Of a stretch of DNA of 64,000 bases, positions 27,186 to 35,397 are shown piece by piece. The stretch covers positions 62,001-126,000 of the forward strand of contig NZ_JOGB01000021.1 of assembly GCF_000719335.1 (NCBI RefSeq). The letters run 5' to 3'. A program made the translations under genes and the position numbers. How positions within the stretch are numbered: the first letter of the stretch is position 1; every line of letters begins with the position of its first letter. Below the pieces are notes generated by a model. The model ran no database searches. It worked only from the letters and a program-made list of their open reading frames with translations, and was not told where the DNA came from. Source of the DNA: Streptomyces sp. NRRL S-87 (lineage in GTDB: Bacteria > Actinomycetota > Actinomycetes > Streptomycetales > Streptomycetaceae).

Positions 27186-28553
27186 TCAGCCTTCCCGTGC
27201 GGCCGCGCACACCGCGCGGCCGATCCGCGCCACGTCCTCGTCCGTCGAGACGTACGGCGGCATCGTGTACACCAGATCGCGGAACGGGCGCAGCCAGACG
27301 CCCTCCCGCACGGCGGCCCGGGTGGCCGCCGCCATGTCGACCTCGTGGTCGAGCTGGACGACGCCGATCGCCCCGAGCACCCGTACGTCCCGGACGCCCG
27401 GCAGCGCGGCGGCGGGGGCGAGCCCCTCGCGCAGCCCCGCCCCGATCCGCTTGACCTCGCCCGCCCAGTCGCTGCCGAGCAGCAGGTCGATCGAGGCCAG
27501 GGCCACCGAGGCGGCCAGCGGGTTGCCCATGAACGTCGGCCCGTGCGCGAGCACCGGCACCTCGCCCCGCGAGATCCCGTCGGCCACCCGCGAGGTGCAC
27601 AGGGTCGCGGCCATCGTCAGGTAGCCGCCCGTCAGGGCCTTGCCCAGGCACAGCACGTCGGGCGTGACGCCCGCGTGGTCCGCCGCGAACATCGCGCCGG
27701 TGCGGCCGAAGCCGGTGGCGATCTCGTCGAGGACGAGCAGGACCCCGTACTCGTCGCACAGCTCCCGCAGCACCCGCAGGTAGCCGGGGGAGTGGAAGCG
27801 CATGCCGCCCGCGCCCTGCACCACCGGCTCCACGATCACCGCGGCCAGCTCGTCCGCGTGCGCGGAGACCAGCGCGCGCAGGTGGGCGACGTACTCCGGG
27901 TCCGGCTCGGCGTCGAAGCCGGCGGGCGGGACGTCGGCGAACACCTGCTTCGGCAGGTGGCCCTGCCACAGCTCGTGCATGCCGCCCTCGGGGTCGCACA
28001 CGGCCATCGGCTGCCACGTGTCGCCGTGGTAGCCACCGCGCCAGGTCAGCAGCCTGGTCTTGCCCGCGTACCCCAGCGAACGCCAGTACTGCAGGCACAT
28101 CTTGACCGCGACCTCGACCGAGACCGATCCCGAGTCGCACAGGAAGACGTGCTCCAGCCCCTCGGGGGTGATCTCCACCAGCTTCGCCGCGAGCCGCACG
28201 GCGGGCTCGTGCGTGAGCCCCCCGAACATCACGTGGCTCATCCGGTCGAGCTGGCCGCGCGCCGCCTCGTTGAGCACCGGGTGGTTGTAGCCGTGGACGG
28301 CCGACCACCAGGAGGACATCCCGTCGACCAACTCGTGGTGGCCCTCGGCCGGCTCGGCCAGCCGCAGCCGGACGCCCGACGCCGAGGAGACCACGAGCGG
28401 CTCCTGGCGGCCCGGCATCGGACCGTACGGGTGCCACACGTGCTGCCGGTCGAGCGCCCGCAGGTCGGCGGGGGACAGGGAGCCGGACCCGCCGGACCGC
28501 GGGCCCGCTCCGGCGGACCCGGGCCCGGCGGCCCCGTACAGCGGATCAGGCAT
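27186..28553 (-). CDS. bioA: Adenosylmethionine-8-amino-7-oxononanoate aminotransferase BioA
   Basis: A 455-residue class III PLP aminotransferase making 7,8-diaminopelargonate, with SAM as amino donor. Recognisable parts are [53 protein letters not shown] and [20 protein letters not shown] with the PLP lysine, then [10 protein letters not shown]. The N-terminus before residue 30 is a Gly/Ser/Pro-rich extension. The start ATG at 28553 overlaps the bioB stop by 8 bases, so translation is likely coupled. Confidence 0.94.
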   Translation of the reverse strand: MPDPLYGAAGPGSAGAGPRSGGSGSLSPADLRALDRQHVWHPYGPMPGRQEPLVVSSASGVRLRLAEPAEGHHELVDGMSSWWSAVHGYNHPVLNEAARGQLDRMSHVMFGGLTHEPAVRLAAKLVEITPEGLEHVFLCDSGSVSVEVAVKMCLQYWRSLGYAGKTRLLTWRGGYHGDTWQPMAVCDPEGGMHELWQGHLPKQVFADVPPAGFDAEPDPEYVAHLRALVSAHADELAAVIVEPVVQGAGGMRFHSPGYLRVLRELCDEYGVLLVLDEIATGFGRTGAMFAADHAGVTPDVLCLGKALTGGYLTMAATLCTSRVADGISRGEVPVLAHGPTFMGNPLAASVALASIDLLLGSDWAGEVKRIGAGLREGLAPAAALPGVRDVRVLGAIGVVQLDHEVDMAAATRAAVREGVWLRPFRDLVYTMPPYVSTDEDVARIGRAVCAAAREG

Positions 28554-29811
28554 TCGGCGCGAGGTCCGTGCCGGCACCCCGGCGGCGCACGGCGACCAGC
28601 TCCGGCCGCACCTCGCCGGGCGCGGCCTGGGCCGGCTGCTCCTGCCCGGCCTCGGCCGCCGGGGCCTCGGCGACCTCGGCCGCCGGCTCCTCGTGCGAGC
28701 CGCAGCCACCGCAGCCGGAACCGCAGCCGGCCGCCGCGCCCTCCTGCGGACCGCACAGCGAGGCGCCCCCGCCGTGCGAACCGCAGCCGCCGCCCGCGCG
28801 GGCCTCGGAGCGGTGGGTGGGCAGCGTCGTGGTGTCCGCGCCCTCCACCGTGAACCCGGCGTCCGCGATCATGTCGAGGTCGGCCTGGCCGGCCTGGCCC
28901 TCACTGGTGAGGTAGTCGCCGAGGAAGATCGAGTTGGCCAGCTCCAGGGCCAGCGGCTGCAGCGTGCGCAGGTGCACCTCGCGGCCGCCCGCGAGCCGGA
29001 CCTCCACGTCGGGGCAGACGAAGCGGACCATCGCCAGGATCCGCAGCGCGCGCTGGGGGGTGAGGTTCCACTCCTTCGCCAGCGGCGTGCCCTCGAAGGG
29101 GATGAGGAAGTTGACCGGCACCGAGTCCGGGTCCAGCGAGCGCAGCGAGAAGACCACGTCCACCAGGTCCTCGTCGCTCTCGCCCATGCCCGCGATCAGA
29201 CCGGAGCAGGCGGACAGGCCGGCGGCGTGCGCCTTGTTCACCGTGTCGACCCGGTCCTGGTAGGTGTGGGTCGAGGTGATCTGGCCGTAAGTGCCCTCGG
29301 ACGTGTTCAGGTTGTGGTTGTAGGCGTCGGCACCCGCCTCGCGCAGTCGCTCCGCCTGGCCGTCCGAGAGGAGGCCGAGACAGGCGCAGACCTCGATGCC
29401 CTCGTTCTCCTCCTTGATGGCCTCGATGGTCTTCGACACCCGGTCGACGTCGCGGTCCGTGGGACCGCGCCCGCTCGCCACCAGGCACACGCGCTTGGCG
29501 CCGCCGGCCACGCCCGCCGCGGCCGCCTTGGAGGCGTCCTCCGGCTTCAGCCAGGTGTACTTGAGGATCTCCGCCTTGGAGCCCAGCCGCTGCGAGCAGT
29601 ACGAGCAGTCCTCGGGGCACAGCCCGGACTTCAGGTTGACCAGGTAGTTGAGCTTCACTCGACGGCCGAACCACTTGCGCCGCACCTTGCCGGCCGCGGC
29701 CACCACGTCGAGCAGGTCGTCGTCCGACGTCGCCAGCACGGCGAGCGCCTCTTCACGGGTCGGCAGCTCGCGCCGCAGCCCCTTGTCCACCAGGGTGTTC
29801 AGCAGGTCCAT
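28546..29811 (-). CDS. bioB: Biotin synthase BioB with Cys-rich C-terminal tail
   Basis: A 421-residue radical-SAM enzyme that inserts sulfur into dethiobiotin. The CxxxCxxC triad is C65, C69 and C72 ([13 protein letters not shown]). The [2Fe-2S] ligands are probably C109, C142, C202 and R272. The catalytic part ends near residue 330, which is normal length. About 85 extra residues follow, with C343, C353, C363, C367, C370, H346 and H373 in a glycine-rich stretch, then an Ala/Glu-rich segment. It is the first gene of bioB-bioA-bioD and divergent from bioF, with 148 bases between the starts. Confidence 0.95.
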   Translation of the reverse strand: MDLLNTLVDKGLRRELPTREEALAVLATSDDDLLDVVAAAGKVRRKWFGRRVKLNYLVNLKSGLCPEDCSYCSQRLGSKAEILKYTWLKPEDASKAAAAGVAGGAKRVCLVASGRGPTDRDVDRVSKTIEAIKEENEGIEVCACLGLLSDGQAERLREAGADAYNHNLNTSEGTYGQITSTHTYQDRVDTVNKAHAAGLSACSGLIAGMGESDEDLVDVVFSLRSLDPDSVPVNFLIPFEGTPLAKEWNLTPQRALRILAMVRFVCPDVEVRLAGGREVHLRTLQPLALELANSIFLGDYLTSEGQAGQADLDMIADAGFTVEGADTTTLPTHRSEARAGGGCGSHGGGASLCGPQEGAAAGCGSGCGGCGSHEEPAAEVAEAPAAEAGQEQPAQAAPGEVRPELVAVRRRGAGTDLAPNA

Positions 29812-29877
29812 AGGCGTGATCCTGTCTCACGCCCCGGCCCTCGGCCAAGGAGAGAAGCTACAAGAAGAGTCGAAGGC

Positions 29878-29915
29878 GGTGTGGGCATCACCACACCAGT
29901 CCCGTGACGCACGGG
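29878..29915. promoter_or_regulatory. Inverted repeats in the bioB/bioF divergent region
   Basis: GGTGTGG (29878-29884) pairs with CCACACC (29891-29897), and CCCGTG (29901-29906) pairs with CACGGG (29910-29915). Both lie in the shared bioB/bioF upstream region. I do not see a match to a known biotin-repressor box, so the role is open. Confidence 0.4.
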
Positions 29916-29959
29916 GACTAGGGTCTGTGGACAGCCCACAAAGACGAGGACGGTGGCCG

Positions 29960-31108
29960 ATGCCCGAGGACGTGTTCGCCTGGATCGACGGGGCCGCAGC
30001 CGCCCGTGAGCGGGCCGGGCTGGTCCGCACCCTGCGGCCGCGCCCGGCGGAGTCGGACCTGCTGGACCTCGCGAGCAACGACTACCTGGGCCTGGCCCGC
30101 CACCCCGAGACGGTCGAGGCGGCCGCCGCGGCCGCCCGCCGCTGGGGCGGCGGTGCGACCGGCTCCCGGCTCGTCACCGGCAGCACGGCGCTGCACGCCG
30201 AGCTGGAGCGCGAGCTCGCCGAGTTCTGCGGCTTCGAGGCGGCCCTCGTCCTGTCCTCCGGCTACGCCGCCAACCTCGCCGCCGTCACCGCGCTGACCGG
30301 CCGCGGCTCCCTGGTCGTCTCCGACGCCGGCAACCACGCCTCCATCGTCGACGGCTGCCGGCTCTCGCGCGCCGAGGTGGCGGTCGTGCCGCACTCCGAC
30401 CCCGAGACCGCGCGCAAGACCCTGGCCGCGTACGAGGGCGACCGGAAGGTCCTCGTCACCGACTCGGTCTTCTCCGTCGACGGCGACGCCGCCCCGCTGG
30501 CCGGCTACGCGGCGGCCTGCCGCGCCGAGGGCGCGGCCCTGGTCGTCGACGACGCGCACGGGCTCGGCGTGCTGGGCGAGGGCGGTCGCGGTGCACTGCA
30601 CGCCGCCGGGCTCGCCGGCGACCCGGACGTGGTGGCGACGCTGACCCTCTCGAAGTCCCTGGGCAGTCAGGGCGGTGCGGTACTGGGTCCCGCGAAGGTG
30701 ATCGAGCACCTGGTCAACGCGGCCCGCAGCTTCATCTTCGACACGGGACTGGCCCCGGCGGCCGTGGGCGCGGCCCTGGGCAGCCTGCGCCTGCTGCGCC
30801 GCGAGCCGGCCCGCGCCGAGCGGGCCCGGGAGGTGGCCCGGACGCTGCACGAGCGGCTGACGGCGGCCGGCCTGACGGCGGCGCGGCCCGACGCGGCCGT
30901 GGTGTCGGTGCGGGCGCCCTCGCCGGCGGCGGCGCTGCAGTGGGCGGCCGACTGCCGCGGGGCGGGGCTGTCGGTGGGCTGCTTCCGTCCGCCGTCGGTG
31001 CCCGACGGCATCTCGCGGCTGCGGCTGACGGCGCGCGGCGACCTGACGGAGGCCGAGATCACGCGCGCGGTCGACACGATCCTGCGGACCGCGCCGACCG
31101 CGGGCTGA
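29960..31108 (+). CDS. bioF: 8-amino-7-oxononanoate synthase BioF
   Basis: A 382-residue alpha-oxoamine synthase that condenses pimeloyl-ACP or pimeloyl-CoA with alanine, the first dedicated ring-precursor step. It contains LLDLASNDYLGLARHPE, GGGATGSRLVTGSTALHAELE, LVVDDAHGLGVLGEGGRG and the PLP-lysine segment TLTLSKSLGSQGGAVLG. The ATG at 29960 follows GACGAGGACGG. With the divergent bioBAD it completes the late pathway; no bioC/bioH or bioI homologue is in the window. Confidence 0.94.
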   Translation: MPEDVFAWIDGAAAARERAGLVRTLRPRPAESDLLDLASNDYLGLARHPETVEAAAAAARRWGGGATGSRLVTGSTALHAELERELAEFCGFEAALVLSSGYAANLAAVTALTGRGSLVVSDAGNHASIVDGCRLSRAEVAVVPHSDPETARKTLAAYEGDRKVLVTDSVFSVDGDAAPLAGYAAACRAEGAALVVDDAHGLGVLGEGGRGALHAAGLAGDPDVVATLTLSKSLGSQGGAVLGPAKVIEHLVNAARSFIFDTGLAPAAVGAALGSLRLLRREPARAERAREVARTLHERLTAAGLTAARPDAAVVSVRAPSPAAALQWAADCRGAGLSVGCFRPPSVPDGISRLRLTARGDLTEAEITRAVDTILRTAPTAG

Positions 31109-31142
31109 GACGGTCGGTCCGCCGGTTCCGGGGGAGAGGGGG

Positions 31143-31373
31143 TCAGCCCTCGGAACCGGGCAGGTCCGCCCGTACGTACGACAGGAAGCCCTGCCAGGCC
31201 GTGTCCGTGAACACGAGGGCGGGCCCTTCGACCCGCTTGGAGTCACGGACGGCCAGCAGCGTGCGGCCGAGCTCGGCGGCCTCCACGCAGTTGTTCATCC
31301 CGGTGCTGCGGCTGCTGCGCCGCCAGGTCGCGCTGTTCAGAAGTCCGCTCGGGGGTCGGGGGTTTGCGGACAT
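31143..31373 (-). CDS. DUF397 domain protein
   Basis: A 76-residue protein typical of DUF397: TWRRSSRSTGMNNCVEAAEL, then LAVRDSKRVEGPALVFTDTAWQGFL. These small acidic proteins occur beside WhiJ-type XRE regulators in Streptomyces and are thought to modulate them. It lies 14 bases downstream of the XRE gene on the same strand, so the two form an operon. Confidence 0.9.
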   Translation of the reverse strand: MSANPRPPSGLLNSATWRRSSRSTGMNNCVEAAELGRTLLAVRDSKRVEGPALVFTDTAWQGFLSYVRADLPGSEG

Positions 31374-31387
31374 GGGGGTGTGCCTCC

Positions 31388-32251
31388 TTACGCGCCGTCA
31401 GCGATCGCGCTGATGAGATCCGACGAGTCCTGGGGCGGGAGGGCGTGCGCCTGGATTGCCCGGAAGGCGGCGCTGTACGCCTCGAGGTCTTCTTTCCGCT
31501 CCAGATAGAGGCTACTCGTCAAATGGTCGAGAACAACCACGTCCAGATCGACGATGTTCGGAAATGAGAAAATAACGAAAGGCCCGGTGAGGCCGAGATG
31601 ACCTCCCACGCTGAACGGCAGTACCTGGAGCCGGACTTGGGGCAGCTCCGCGACCGCCGCCAGGTGCCGCAGCTGCTCCGCCATCACCTCCGGACCGCCG
31701 ATCTGACGTCGTAGGACGGCCTCGTCGAGCACCGCACTCAGCTGGAGCGGCGGATCCGCGCGCAGCACCGACTGCCGGGCCAGCCGTACGTCGACCAGCG
31801 CGTCCACCTTGGGCTCCGGCAGCCCCCCGAGCGCCGCCCGGGTCACCGCCCGCGCGTACGCGGGGGTCTGGAGCAGCCCGGGCACCACCGACAGCTCCAC
31901 CGTGCGGGCGGCGCTCGCGGAGGCCTCCAGGCTGATGAAGTCCCGGTACTCCTGGGGCAGCAGGCCCCGGTACTCGTGCCACCACTGCCGCGCCTGGCCG
32001 GTGTCGCCCGCCGAGACGGCCAGGGCCTCCAGCAGTGCGCGCTCCCGGGCGTCGGACACCCCGTACGCGTCCAGGAGGAGCCGGACGTCTGCCGGTTTCA
32101 CGCCACTTCGCCCCGTCTCGATGCGGCTGATTTTCGACTGGTGCCACCCGAGCAGCTGGGCCGCCTCCCCGCTGGTGAACCCACAGCGGTCGCGCAGAGC
32201 GCGCAGTTCCTCGCCCAGCTTGCGGCGGCGCACCGCGGGACCGTGCTGCAT
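31388..32251 (-). CDS. WhiJ-like XRE regulator with DUF5753 domain
   Basis: A 287-residue regulator. The N-terminal helix-turn-helix covers residues about 10-65 (LGEELRALRDRCGFTSGEAAQLLGWHQSKISRIETGRSG). The rest is DUF5753 (SLEASASAARTVELSVVPGLLQTPAYARAV, then LPFSVGGHLGLTGPF). Relatives in S. coelicolor include WhiJ, linked to developmental control. The ATG at 32251 has AGGAGG upstream; in-frame extension to 32500 crosses the promoter. It is followed by DUF397 and is divergent from an anti-sigma-type ATPase, the usual three-gene set. Confidence 0.9.
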   Translation of the reverse strand: MQHGPAVRRRKLGEELRALRDRCGFTSGEAAQLLGWHQSKISRIETGRSGVKPADVRLLLDAYGVSDARERALLEALAVSAGDTGQARQWWHEYRGLLPQEYRDFISLEASASAARTVELSVVPGLLQTPAYARAVTRAALGGLPEPKVDALVDVRLARQSVLRADPPLQLSAVLDEAVLRRQIGGPEVMAEQLRHLAAVAELPQVRLQVLPFSVGGHLGLTGPFVIFSFPNIVDLDVVVLDHLTSSLYLERKEDLEAYSAAFRAIQAHALPPQDSSDLISAIADGA

Positions 32252-32335
32252 GCCGGCCTCCTTCCACCGGCGCACCCGCGCCAGTCCTACGCCCAAATAC
32301 GGTCTTCCGTAGCAGAGTTCACCGCTTTGAGGGAC

Positions 32336-32351
32336 AGATATATGCATATCT
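32336..32351. promoter_or_regulatory. AT-rich inverted repeat in the WhiJ-like divergent promoter
   Basis: AGATAT-ATGC-ATATCT, with 6-bp arms, is an AT-rich island in a very G+C-rich context. It lies between the divergent XRE and ATPase genes and is a plausible operator for the XRE protein. Confidence 0.45.
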
Positions 32352-32478
32352 TGATGGAACGGCAGCGTCGGCGCCGCCATGAGTGGCAGTCTGGCGCGGA
32401 GCACAGATCCGGGACCGTCCTCGAGGTCATCCGCTACGAGTCGGAGTCCGGCCCCGGTGGGAAAGGGACAGTGTCGCC

Positions 32479-32931
32479 ATGGCAGACCACCAGGAAGCAT
32501 CCGTCACTCTGCCGAGCGATCCCGCCTCGGTGTCCGCGGCCCGGCGGTACGTCGCGGACGTGCTGTCCGAATGGGGCCTGCCCGAGGACGCCGGCCAGGC
32601 CGACAGCGTCCGGCTGATCGTCTCCGAACTCGCCACCAACGCCGTGCAGCACACGTTCGGCCAGTCCCCGGTGTTCACGGTGGACATGCGGCTGGAGCGC
32701 GACGAACTGCTGCGGATCGGGGTGACCGACAGCCACCCGCGCTGGCCCCGGCGACTGCCGGCCGCCGTCCAGCAGGACAACGGCCGGGGCATGGTGATCA
32801 TCCGCTGGCTCACGGCGGAGGCGGGCGGCCGGCTGTCGGTGAGCCCGACCGCCGACGGGGGCAAGACGGTGTGGATCGTGCTGCCGTGGACGGCGGCCGC
32901 GGCCCCCGCGCCCGCCGAACGGACCTGCTGA
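32479..32931 (+). CDS. Anti-sigma-factor-type ATP-binding protein (HATPase_c)
   Basis: A 150-residue single-domain GHKL ATPase of the RsbW/SpoIIAB type. The N box is VRLIVSELATNAVQHTF and the G1 box is QQDNGRGMVIIRWL; a GGKTVWIVLPW strand ends the fold. Such proteins bind sigma factors or anti-anti-sigma factors, or act beside WhiJ-type regulators. The ATG at 32479 is chosen; AAAGGGA lies 9 bases upstream. The last codons and stop are duplicated in an adjacent 33-bp tandem repeat. Confidence 0.85.
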   Translation: MADHQEASVTLPSDPASVSAARRYVADVLSEWGLPEDAGQADSVRLIVSELATNAVQHTFGQSPVFTVDMRLERDELLRIGVTDSHPRWPRRLPAAVQQDNGRGMVIIRWLTAEAGGRLSVSPTADGGKTVWIVLPWTAAAAPAPAERTC

Positions 32932-32977
32932 CGCGGCGTCGGGGCCGCCGAACGGACCTGCTGACGCGGCGTCGGGG
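32912..32977. repeat. Perfect 33-bp tandem duplication spanning a stop codon
   Basis: Positions 32912-32944 and 32945-32977 are identical and directly adjacent. The first copy includes the final codons (PAERTC) and the TGA of the ATPase gene. The second repeats them out of use. Confidence 0.93.
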
Positions 32978-32980
32978 CGT

Positions 32981-33370
32981 TCAGACCAGTCCGCGCTCGA
33001 CGGCACTGCGCTCCACGCAGAACTCGTTGCCCTCCGGGTCGGACATGACCACCCAGCCCATGCCCTCCGAGGTCCGGCGGTCGTCCTCGATCCGGGCCCC
33101 GAGCTCGAGGAGCCGCGCCACCTCCTCGTCCCGGGTGCCGGTGGGCGGCTGGATGTCGAGGTGGACGCGGTTCTTGCCGGACTTCTCCTCGGGCACCTGG
33201 CAGAACAGGATTCCCGGCGCTCCGGGCTGCTGCGGGTCGAGCAGCACCTCGGGGTCGCCCTTCTCGGTCGGGTCGAGCGCGTACCCGGTGACGGCGGCCC
33301 AGAACTCGGCGAGGCGGTAGGGGTCGCGGGCGTCGAAGTTGATGTGCCGGACGGGGTTGAGAAAGGACAC
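32981..33370 (-). CDS. VOC (glyoxalase/bleomycin resistance-like) family protein
   Basis: A 129-residue VOC-superfamily protein: VRHINFDARDPYRLAEFWAAVTGY, then KNRVHLDIQPPTGTRDEEVARL, and closing MSDPEGNEFCVERSA with the metal-ligand-like His and Glu positions. The fold binds metals and small molecules; the reaction is unknown. I chose the GTG at 33370 because AAGGAG lies 7 bases upstream; an in-frame ATG at 33418 adds a basic leader. Its end lies just beyond the 33-bp duplication. Confidence 0.85.
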   Translation of the reverse strand: MSFLNPVRHINFDARDPYRLAEFWAAVTGYALDPTEKGDPEVLLDPQQPGAPGILFCQVPEEKSGKNRVHLDIQPPTGTRDEEVARLLELGARIEDDRRTSEGMGWVVMSDPEGNEFCVERSAVERGLV

Positions 33371-33452
33371 GGCTCTCCTTGGTCGCGGATCCCGGCCCGG
33401 TGCGCCGGGATCCGCCAACCTACCCGCGTACGCCCCCTGCGGGGCGGTGATT

Positions 33453-33926
33453 TCAGCGCACGCGGCCGTACCACACGCTGTGCGTCCAGATCTTCTCGAG
33501 GCGGACCGTGGAGCCCGTCTTCGGCGAGTGCCAGATCCGGTTGGCGCCGGCGTAGATGCCCACGTGGTAGACGGACGAGCCGTAGTGGAAGAACACCAGG
33601 TCCCCGGGCCGCCGGGAGCCCGCGGAGACGTGCGCGGTGCGGTTGTACTGCTGGGCCGCCGTGCGGGGCAGGGACTTGCCGGCCTTCTTGAAGGAGTAGA
33701 GGGTCAGCCCCGAGCAGTCGAACCGGTGCGGGCCGACCGCCCCCCACTGGTACGGGGAGCCCTTCTTCGATGCGGCCACCTGGAGCGCCTTGATGCCGGG
33801 CGTCGCCGCGGCGGCCTCGCCCTGGGCGCCGGGAGCGAGGAGCGTGGCCCCGGCCACGGCGAGCGCGAGGGCCGAGGTGACCCCGGCTCGGGACAGCGCG
33901 GACGGGACGTTCGTGAGCGCGGACAT
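33453..33926 (-). CDS. Secreted NlpC/P60 peptidoglycan hydrolase
   Basis: A 157-residue secreted endopeptidase. A signal sequence covers residues 1-35 (LALAVAGATLLAPGAQGEAAAA). The NlpC/P60 domain follows, with catalytic Cys in YQWGAVGPHRFDCSGLTLYS, His in SSVYHVGIYAG and a polar third residue in NRIWHSPKTG. It should cleave stem peptides in the cell wall. The ATG at 33926 has GAAGGG upstream. The long leader resembles a c-di-AMP riboswitch, as found upstream of Streptomyces wall hydrolases. Confidence 0.9.
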   Translation of the reverse strand: MSALTNVPSALSRAGVTSALALAVAGATLLAPGAQGEAAAATPGIKALQVAASKKGSPYQWGAVGPHRFDCSGLTLYSFKKAGKSLPRTAAQQYNRTAHVSAGSRRPGDLVFFHYGSSVYHVGIYAGANRIWHSPKTGSTVRLEKIWTHSVWYGRVR

Positions 33927-33930
33927 GCGC

Positions 33931-34165
33931 AACCCTTCGTCAGCCGCCTGTGAAGGATGACCTGTCGGGTTCGGGCGGCGAAGTTCGCCCGGCCGCCGAA
34001 CGCCCCGTCCCCTGTGCGGGACGGGGCGACGTACGGCTTCACCCCAAGGGCCGGCAACGGACCTGACGGTCCGCCGACCCGTACTGCTGGGTCCTCCACT
34101 CCTGCCGATGCATTCCTGTCGACCAGTCATCCGGGTGAGGCGGCAGGACTCGGCGTCCGCCCGGA
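33931..34165 (-). ncRNA. Probable c-di-AMP (ydaO/yuaA) riboswitch
   Basis: Read on the minus strand, the NlpC/P60 leader has the order of conserved blocks of the ydaO element: a purine-rich GTGGAGGACCCA, then CTTGGGGTGAAGCCG, a variable GC hairpin with CCGTCCC/GGGACGG arms, then GCCGCCCGAACCCGACAGG and GGCGGCTGACGAAGGG next to the start codon. The boundaries are approximate. In Streptomyces this class controls wall-hydrolase genes in response to c-di-AMP, so it most likely switches the downstream gene. Confidence 0.75.
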
Positions 34166-34694
34166 CCGCCCCGCCGTGGTGGCGGGGGCTTGTCGTCGAC
34201 AGGGATCCTCACCCAGGAATTGCCCGAAAACCGCATCGAATCGGCGATATGTGAGACTCGTCACGTATGCCGGAATTGTGGTTTCCGGCTCCGGTTCCGG
34301 CCGTTCAGGTGACAAGGACGCATGCCCTGACCTGCGCGGTTGCGGTCTGCGCCGGTCTGTCCGGTACTGCGTCAAGAATGCATAAGTGGAGGGCGCCCGT
34401 TCGGGTGACTCTGGCCGGAACGTCGATGCTTCGTCAGGTCGCCAGACGTACTGGCGTGGCTACGCTGGGTGTTCATGACCCGCCCGCGCAACACCCGCAC
34501 CCGGCCGCCGGTCCGCGCGGCGGCCCGCGTTCGAACCGTGCGACCGCCCGAAACGTGGAGTAACACGACGGAAAAGCACGAGCCCTACGCTGCGGGGCCC
34601 GGTCCGTGTCCCTGGGTGACGCAAAGCGGTGGTCATCCAACGGCCAAAAAGGGCTCTGCGAGCGACAAGTCATCACCAGCAGTTGGCAAGGGAA
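34166..34694. other. Intergenic region before the urease operon
   Basis: About 530 bases with no convincing gene. A TACGCT-like -10 precedes an ATG at 34475, opening an 80-residue Arg/Pro-rich frame, but its codon bias decays and I recognise no family. The promoter of the NlpC/P60 riboswitch transcript should lie near 34180-34260 on the minus strand. Confidence 0.4.
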
Positions 34695-34713
34695 GGTCAA
34701 CAGGTTGTTGACC
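34695..34713. promoter_or_regulatory. Inverted repeat at the urease promoter
   Basis: GGTCAAC-aggtt-GTTGACC is a perfect 7-bp inverted repeat 60 bases before ureA. Its right arm contains TTGACC, a possible -35 hexamer, so a bound regulator would block or aid transcription of the operon. Confidence 0.45.
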
Positions 34714-34772
34714 GCGGATATGGTCCGGTTCGCTCCGCCTTGATCATCCGTAACCGCAGTGAGGTGACCCCC

Positions 34773-35075
34773 GTGCAACTGACACCGCACGAACAAGAGC
34801 GGCTTCTCATCCACGTCGCCGCCGACGTGGCCGAGAAGCGGAGGGCCCGCGGCCTGCGGCTCAACCACCCCGAGGCGATCGCCCTGATCACCTCGCACAT
34901 CCTCGAAGGCGCCCGCGACGGCCGCACGGTGGCCGAGCTGATGGCCTCCGGGCGCAAGATCCTCACCCGTGACGAGGTCATGGAGGGCATCCCCGAGATG
35001 GTCCACGACGTCCAGGTGGAGGCCACCTTCCCCGACGGCACCAAGCTCGTCACCGTCCACGACCCGATCGTCTGA
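34773..35075 (+). CDS. ureA: Urease subunit gamma
   Basis: A 100-residue UreA, full length for the family: [75 protein letters not shown]. It is a structural subunit of the nickel urease that hydrolyses urea to ammonia and carbamate. The GTG at 34773 is preceded by GAGGTG. It is the first gene of ureABCFGD. Confidence 0.96.
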   Translation: MQLTPHEQERLLIHVAADVAEKRRARGLRLNHPEAIALITSHILEGARDGRTVAELMASGRKILTRDEVMEGIPEMVHDVQVEATFPDGTKLVTVHDPIV

Positions 35076-35085
35076 GGGGGCCGAC

Positions 35086-35397
35086 GTGATTCCCGGCGAG
35101 ATCCTCCACGCGGACGGGGTCGTGGCCCTCAACGCGGGCCGCCCCACCACCCGCCTGACCGTGCTGAACGCCGCCGATCGCCCCGTGCAGGTCGGCTCCC
35201 ACTACCACTTCGCCGAGGTGAACCCCGGCCTGGACTTCGACCGCGCGGCCGCCCGCGGCCGGCGCCTGAACATCGCCGCCGGCACCGCCGTCCGCTTCGA
35301 GCCCGGCATCCCGGTCGAGGTCGAGCTCGTACCGCTGGCGGGCCTGCGCTCGGTGCCCGGCCTGCGCGGCGAGACGGGCGGTGCCCTCGATGGCTGA
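35086..35397 (+). CDS. ureB: Urease subunit beta
   Basis: A 103-residue Ure[62 protein letters not shown]. It is separate from UreA, as in most actinobacteria with split gamma and beta subunits. The GTG at 35086 lies 10 bases after the ureA stop, and the end overlaps ureC by 8 bases, so the three structural genes are translationally linked. Confidence 0.96.
   Translation: MIPGEILHADGVVALNAGRPTTRLTVLNAADRPVQVGSHYHFAEVNPGLDFDRAAARGRRLNIAAGTAVRFEPGIPVEVELVPLAGLRSVPGLRGETGGALDG

Noticed and set aside
34475..34711. 80-residue plus-strand frame before ureA
   Set aside because: A -10-like TACGCT precedes the ATG, but the product is Arg/Pro-rich, third-position bias is weak and no family is recognised. 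Noted only as a remote possibility.
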